Shown: one piece after another, positions 58,574 through 64,000 of the stretch
Position numbering within the stretch: position 1 is the stretch's first letter
How the letters are laid out: every line of letters starts with the position of its first letter
Assembly (NCBI GenBank): GCA_040954595.2
Contig: CM082578.2
Location: 9,424,001 to 9,488,000 of the forward strand
From: Balanoglossus misakiensis
Lineage: Eukaryota > Hemichordata
DNA length: 64,000 nucleotides
Reading direction: 5' to 3'
The notes under the pieces: model-generated
What the model was told of the DNA's origin: nothing
Database searches by the model: none
The model's input: the letters and a program-made list of their open reading frames with translations, nothing else
Position numbers and translations under genes: made by a program

Positions 58574-58680
58574 TCGTTTCGGCCCAAAAGATTTTCGATC
58601 CCAATCGTTTCGGCCCCCAATTTTCACGACCCCGGTCTGTTCGGCCCCGACACCCCAGTCGTTTCGGTACTTATCGGTAA
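58574..58680. repeat. 31-bp tandem repeat with TCGTTTCGGCCC core
   Basis: The core TCGTTTCGGCCC (or TCTGTTCGGCCC, TCGTTTCGGTAC) recurs at 58574, 58605, 58636 and 58659. The first two intervals are exactly 31 bp and the last is 23 bp. The sequence between cores (ATTTTCGATCCC) is also related. Confidence 0.85.
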
Positions 58681-59009
58681 TGGCCCAACTAAACTTGGCT
58701 CTAGGCCCCCTGACTCATTGTTGCCTAGTTCAGTAAAGGGGCGATGTCAGTGGGACTGGCAGTGAGGGGAGACGGTGCATGTTCTCGTTTGTGGTACCGT
58801 GTGTTTTGAAATACAGGAGTCGACAAATGTGACGTGTAATAATTTGTACACAATTTTCTTTACCCCAATACAAAAATGCCTTTCAGCACAGAAAAAAAAA
58901 AACAAAGCAACGCCATTATCGTTAACACCTAATTGTTTCTCCCAATTTGAAGTGGTCTCTTTCGAAGATAAAGGATTCGTCATGAGAGTTACTCATTGTA
59001 CAAACTGAC

Positions 59010-59110
59010 CACCTGTCAGACATTGTGGATTTTCCTTACATTTCTGCTTTCTATCCGAGTTACTACCTGTCACCTGTCAGACATTGTGGATTTTCTGCTT
59101 TCTATCCGAG
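59010..59110. repeat. direct duplication of about 50 bp
   Basis: A block from CACCTGTCAGACATTGTGG to TTTCTATCCGAG occurs at 59010-59059 and again at 59071-59110. The second copy lacks ten bases in the middle and is otherwise identical. Confidence 0.95.
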
Positions 59111-60248
59111 TGCAGAGCGGGAAAACCCGCTGAGGCTATACCACTGTCAGAAGAAACAGCGAGGGCTTCGAACGTACTTTTATTTTTCACACTTAAATCA
59201 CTGCTCGTAAATTAATGCATCAAAAGTAAAAGTTTCCTTTTTCCTTTTAAATTTAAAAGTATATATGGCCTATGTCACGATCAAAATTGCGATTGTGTTT
59301 ATAACTAGCATAGCTGCAATAATTAGAGTGATGGGTAGCTATTTTCGCTTGGTTGAATCACGGTCACTCCACAAGGGTCGCGGACGTAGTCAGATTTATG
59401 GACGAAAAAGTCAGAACAATCAAGACCGAGAGTATACTGCGAGCAGTCATACGCATTGATACTCATATGAAATCAACAATGAAGAATAATCTGCATAACA
59501 GGAAAAAGAAAGCCTACTGCACATTAGTAAATCACAGGTGTGAATGGGGTGGGCCCCGGGAGGTAGCCTTTGGTCAGTAGGATCGTACCGGCTACCCCAT
59601 AAATGTATTTTTCACTAATTTGTGCGATCAAGTTTTTCTCCTCAACATGATCTCCAAAACTATAGAGTCTATTGCAGATTCAAAATCATATCCAGGGAAT
59701 CCACAGATCGCGATTCGTGTTTTATTGTGTTTATATTTAGCTGGAATAATTGTAACGGCACCGTGTCGCTGTTTTTGGTGTAGATGCCCGCACACTTACA
59801 TGCAATGGACCGCAGTTACGTTGCGCGGTCGTGATGTAAATTTAGGAAATAGTGATACACTGCATCTATTAAAGCTTATCTTTGTTTCAGAGTAAAAATC
59901 TACCCGCTTTCTCTGTACTGTATCTCCCAGCGTCCACGGGTGTTACATGTTTATGCTCGGCCAGCCACGTTCTTCAGGTTGTTATCACCTTTTTGTTCGT
60001 CAGTACTTCAAAATAAAAAATGTGTGAACTCAATGAACAAAAACTTCTGAAGTCAGTACATTTTTGTCTGTGATTTGTTTTAAAAATACAATTTGATGCG
60101 CCGGTCACTAGGATCCTAGGGTCATAGTTCTGAGTGTCAGGCTCGTGAAAACAAGAACAATCTATGACTCAAATATTAGATACATACTAGTATTGTAATT
60201 TGCGTCTTACAAAGCACAATAATGTGACTTCATCCATTTCCCAAACAG
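59111..60248. other. intergenic or intron upstream of BEN exon
   Basis: No confident gene. An open frame at about 59350-59520, containing RVADVVRFMDEKVRTIK and ending at a donor-like CACAG/GTGTGA, might be an exon. It has no in-frame start and no recognisable domain. Confidence 0.3.
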
Positions 60249-60817
60249 AGAAACTACGACAAATCAGTCAGAGTATCGACCACACTGTTGTCTGTGATCG
60301 ACAACACGTATACGCGCGTCCGTTCACCGCGACAATAATGTGTGTAACGATCGTTCAATTCATTCGATCAGGCACTATGATCATGCCCCCGCCGATTCCA
60401 CCAGCGCCCACCTTGTCACCAACACCACTCCCACCACGCCCAGCCGCTGATATTACACCACCGTTCCAAACTACACTACAGCCGGCAGTACAGCCGATTC
60501 TCACGTCTCCGCAGACAGCGTGGATGATTGAGACTACTCCGCCTCCACTATGGTTCCCTCCTATCACCGGGGATGTTCTCATACCAGAATCATATATAGA
60601 CCGGTGTAAGGTCGTAAGTTGCTCTATAGGCAACTTTGCCAAGAACCTTGTGTTTATGGTTTATTCGCCGAGTGAACGCGCCGGACGTAATTGCACAGGG
60701 CGTGTGTTTGGGGGTACCAAACAGAAATTGAAGTTAAGTCCCAGAAGGCTTAAGAAAGTTGAAGGAGCAACTTTCCGAAAATATTTTAGAAATAATGGAC
60801 TCCGCCCTGACCATTAA
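60249..60817 (+). CDS. proline-rich plus BEN-domain terminal exon
   Basis: Open frame ending in TAA at 60815-60817. A good acceptor (polypyrimidine then CCAAACAG) ends at 60248. Without an upstream exon, translation could start at the ATG at 60338 (159 aa). The first half is Pro/Thr-rich (MPPPIPPAP, PLPPRP). From about 60572 to 60790 the sequence resembles a BEN domain, an alpha-helical DNA- and protein-binding module of chromatin regulators: VLIPESYIDRCK, then NFAKNLVFMVYSPSERAGRN, CTG, KLKLSPRRLKKVEG and FRKYF. The NFAxNL / ERAGRNCTG / KLxPxRL order is typical. The frame then enters a foldback element, and the last codons and stop come from it. Gene structure upstream is unknown. It could be a live gene's last exon, a retained copy or a decaying one. 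Confidence 0.55.
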
Positions 60818-60950
60818 CGATGGTTTATGGGCAAGGGCGAGGAGAAAGCCAAAAATTCATAGGCTCGGAAGCCTCGCCCATGAATTTTGGCTTTCCTCGA
60901 GCCCGCGCCCATAAACAAACGTTTATGGTCAGGGCGGAGTCGGTTATTTC
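60789..60950. mobile_element. MITE-like foldback element, about 160 bp
   Basis: Nearly the whole stretch is one inverted repeat. The arms 60798-60814 and 60925-60941 (GACTCCGCCCTGACCAT) are perfectly complementary over 17 bp. The inner arms GTTTATGGGC...AAAGCCAAAA match with few mismatches down to a centre near 60870. Outside, GAAATAA words extend the symmetry. There is no coding capacity. A non-autonomous DNA transposon is the simplest explanation; the superfamily is undetermined. Confidence 0.8.
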
Positions 60951-62455
60951 CATTATATTACCAACAAAATCAAGAAAACCGTCAAAATTTACGAAAATGT
61001 CCCACTAGGGGCCCCGGAACTTGTGTTACGCAAAATTTTGTATTCACTTAACTGTTTGCTAATATTACTATTCAGATTTACGGGGATGTAAACAAACCAT
61101 TACTGAGTATTTGTGGTCAGTGACGTCGTTCATCTCGACCAATTAAAATGCGACGCACAGGCCATGGTAATATAATCCCACGATTTCCCGCGATCCGCCG
61201 AGCGCGACGTGTGGTCAAAACAGTGCATCAAGGCAATCGATAAAGCTCTTCGCCGTTGATGTTTTGTTTTTGTTTTTTTGGGGGGGGGTACCGTAGGGGG
61301 GGCTTTATCAGCATGTTTGTCGGATTGTCATTCTCTCGTTCAGAAAGGAAATGTTCCCTTGCATTTGTACAACTAATGTAGTGTAATTGTGTTTTAAATG
61401 CTTAATAAAGAAAACTAACACTGACAACGGACACATTTTGTTCGTAGTGAATTAAACGCCCCTCCCTGAATGCCTAGTCTGAAATAAAACTTATGTTGAG
61501 AAGGAGAGTTGTACATTGATTAACGTTTTCAACGGTGTAGTACCGGTGTAGCAACGATCCAGATACGACTCCGACGGAGAATGCTTTTCGCCTGTGCTGC
61601 GCCGGTGTTAATTTTCGACAGCGATGACGGGTGGTTCAGATCCAGACCGAAGCAAATATACAGTGAGAACGCAAAGCACAACCCTGTCGTGACTTTTGAT
61701 TATGTTTATCTAGGTAACCTATTGTCTTGGGTCAGTTTCCATTGTTGAGTCAATAACACTGGACGCGAGTGGTTTTCTAGCCACTCGCAGTTATTAGCCG
61801 GGTCTGCCACCAACTTTAGGTGCTTTCGATCGCCGAAAAGACGAGGCGTTTTCGATTTGTGGATTAACATCCAGTACTTCTAAACAATATCAAAACGGTC
61901 ATGAAGAAGACGACAAAGTCGTCCAGAACGCATATCCAGGTATAGAAACTGAGATATGTTGCAATTACATGTCCTCGACGTCCTCAATTTTTGTTAGTTG
62001 CCGTGTTCCTAAATACATTGCCATTTAGACGGCGTTGATCTCAAAACAATGTCCGTTTAGTGTGTGGACGCACACAGATTCGGAGGGCTAATCCCCTGTT
62101 AGCAAGAAACAGGAAGTGCTACGATATTCGTCATTTTTAAGTTGCTGCAATTGATCTGTAGTTTGTACGTGTATGCTTTACATGTATGCATCTGTGGTAA
62201 CATAAAACACAGGTTACAAATGAACATAAATGACTACATGTACATAGTGTTTTGAACCACTAGCATTCTTTATCTGAATTGGAGGTTGCGCAACTAGACT
62301 AGAAAAACCAGAAATGCCATGGGATCAATCAAACGTTTTGGGGTTCAAACCGACCGGCTTCCTTCAATACTTTTTGCGTGCATGCTTGCTTTCGAATTTG
62401 GGACTGAGCTTGTGGTTTCGGGTAGCGTGGGTCTACGCGTTCCCTACACATAATG
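60951..62455. other. intergenic
   Basis: No supportable gene. A short candidate first exon at 61624 (MTGGSDPDRSKYT followed by GTGAGA) was noted but has no partner exon. Confidence 0.4.
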
Positions 62456-62660
62456 AAGCCCATAGACAAGGAGCAAGCCTAGCGCGCCAGGTAAACAAGC
62501 GCGCTTCCTGTGACCCGGCTGGCCATGCAAGCCAGGTAGCTCATGAATATTCAGGATTCAAGCCTGGCGCGCTCAGCAAGCACGCTCACCAGGCCTGGCG
62601 AGCAGGGCGAGCCACCTGGCTTGCTGCGTTCAGGAGCAGGCGCGCCAGGTAGAACAGGAC
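62456..62660. repeat. GC-rich inverted-word cluster (GCCTGGCGCGC / GCGCGCCAGG)
   Basis: Repeated words in both orientations: CTAGCGCGCCAGGTAAACA, AAGCCTGGCGCGCTCAGCA, CACCTGGCTTGCTGCG and GGCGCGCCAGGTAGA. The 15-mer GCCTGGCGCGCTCAG (62562-62576) also occurs at 57158-57172, so both clusters probably belong to one dispersed family. The 112-codon ORF across it is a by-product. Confidence 0.7.
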
Positions 62661-63766
62661 ATTCAGTCTGTAGTGTACTTAAAGAAGAGCCGAGGAATTC
62701 GAGGGATCATTTGTTTGTCACTTGAAGTTGGCCTCTTGAAGTATTTGTCGTCTTGGGACATTAACTGTTGGGATATCTGCCAGACTCTCAATCTTTCACT
62801 TGCACTATAGCAGGCATGCACACCAGCAAGTATTGTGTGTAAGTTAACTTTCAGGAGTTTCTGTGGCGTCAGTGATTGCATTATCTTGAAAAATGGCGAT
62901 TTTTATACAAACGTTTGTATGTAATGTGTATTTTCAGACTTCATCTGACGAACGATCAATTCCATTAGTTTTAGCGCAATTTAAACCCTCTCTCCCAGCT
63001 GTTCACAAATTATACATGTACCTATAAAATATCAATGATGGTGGCAAACGCGTGACAGAGAGATAGTCCCTATCTAAAATTATTTGATTGGAGAAAATAT
63101 GCGTGTTCGCATGCGCAATTAAGCAGGAAATCGGTAATATGCAATCACCAGCCATGCACACGACTCTAATAAGAAGGTCTGATAGGAAGGTCCATTATTC
63201 CTAAACAGACATTATTGTCGTTAATTCACACGTGAGCTGTGTGTACCTTGAATAGTATCCCTCGAAGGTCAGCGCACTTTATTTGATCATGTATAATCTG
63301 AGTATTATAATAGTCACGTCTTCAATTTACAAACCAAAATAGTGATCATGTAACAGGTGGCCATGGACAGTAGACGATAATTGTTTTTGCTGCAGACGTT
63401 TTGTCAGCTGTGTCACCAAAAGAAAGAAAAACGTTAGATTCTCAGGCTGTGTAGTTGTACGTCCGAGAAGTTTACAGTTAGCGGAGCCGACGTCACTTTT
63501 ATGAAGCACTCTGGCGTGTATATGAACATATGTCCGCCGATAAAACAGTTGTACTTGTACTGCGTCTGGTAGTTGAAATATCGGATTGATTTTCACGTTG
63601 AGTGCGCGTGCGCGAGCTTCTACACTGACGTCAGCGTTTTGCATTATTTGTGTCATTGCATTTTGTCCGCCGAGATATTGCACTTGTACACTGCACCCAG
63701 TGCACTAGGAATCCAGATATTGCACCTGGCGTACTGACATTCACTCACACCACAAAAGATTGCAAA
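62661..63766. other. intergenic
   Basis: Nothing supportable seen; minus-strand ORFs here have no recognisable features. Confidence 0.4.
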
Positions 63767-63919
63767 TTAGTCATTGTTCATTTTGAAAGAAATGCTGTCT
63801 CCTCCGGAAAGAACTGCGTACATACTTCGGCCATCTTGTTCTGTAATCTCTGCGCTGGGCTCGACCTTTGGTTGGGGTTTCATTTCTACCTCGCACACGG
63901 TTTCCCCTGAAAGTTTCAT
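63767..63919 (-). CDS. doubtful 50-aa ORF at right edge
   Basis: Minus-strand ORF starting MKLSGETVCEVEMKPQPK and ending SFKMNND. The composition is acidic and hydrophilic and protein-like, but there is no family match. An overlapping ATG in stronger context (AAGATGGCCG) opens a different, 18-codon frame. Either could be part of a gene that extends outside the window. Confidence 0.15.
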   Translation of the reverse strand: MKLSGETVCEVEMKPQPKVEPSAEITEQDGRSMYAVLSGGDSISFKMNND

Positions 63920-64000
63920 TTTTTCGACGTACCAGAACTTAATTAAAGTACTTTGCTGACGTACAAACGACAATTCATACTCGGTAGAATTACTTTAAAT

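Noticed and set aside
62341-62350. tRNA B-box-like word GGTTCAAACC
   Set aside because: No A-box at the right distance and no cloverleaf could be drawn.
62314-62652. 112-codon plus-strand ORF
   Set aside because: Mostly crosses the GC-rich GCGCGCCAGG word cluster; no domain, start context or splice partner.

Overview
The window is metazoan nuclear DNA: AT-rich, with spliced genes, GT-AG introns, long repeat-poor introns and many ACATGTA-type words. All five confidently identified genes are single-copy animal housekeeping genes. The protein sequences are animal-like but clearly not vertebrate. A marine invertebrate (deuterostome or lophotrochozoan) fits best; I cannot place it further from sequence alone.

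From left to right, five complete genes alternate strand. (1) A copine (+, 17 coding exons, 735 aa, 1607-8327) carries an unusual Pro/Gln/Gly/Tyr repeat tail of about 195 residues ending in overlapping PSAP and PPxY motifs. (2) ALG10, the ER alpha-1,2-glucosyltransferase (-, 3 exons, 483 aa, 10722-12609). (3) TPRKB, the Cgi121-type KEOPS subunit (+, 4 exons, 175 aa, 12832-15014). (4) PPIL1, a spliceosomal cyclophilin (-, 3 exons, 165 aa, 16495-17705). (5) PDCL, phosducin-like protein 1 (+, 7 coding exons, 283 aa, 18056-49718), spread over 32 kb with very large introns, one of which uses a GC-AG donor. ALG10/TPRKB and PPIL1/PDCL are head-to-head pairs separated by about 220 and 350 bp; copine/ALG10 and TPRKB/PPIL1 are tail-to-tail. 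For every gene the exon phases close exactly from start to stop.

The outer parts are poorer in genes. At the left edge there is a possible tiny intronless minus-strand gene (280-417) with a TATA box, a CRE site and a polyadenylation signal in the right order. To the right of PDCL (about 51-64 kb) I recognise only one likely coding exon, a proline-rich plus BEN-domain exon (60249-60817). Its 3' end and stop codon lie inside a foldback (MITE-like) element. The same region holds a CpG-rich stretch (53.76-54.18 kb), two strong TATA boxes without an identifiable gene, a 33-copy ATC microsatellite, and several small GC-rich or tandem repeats. I see no rRNA, tRNA, CRISPR array, viral gene or intact transposase.

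The genes do not form one pathway. They serve membrane/calcium signalling (copine), N-glycosylation (ALG10), tRNA t6A modification (TPRKB), splicing (PPIL1) and CCT-assisted G-protein beta-gamma assembly (PDCL). All family assignments come from reading the translations and from knowledge of the families; no database search was run.
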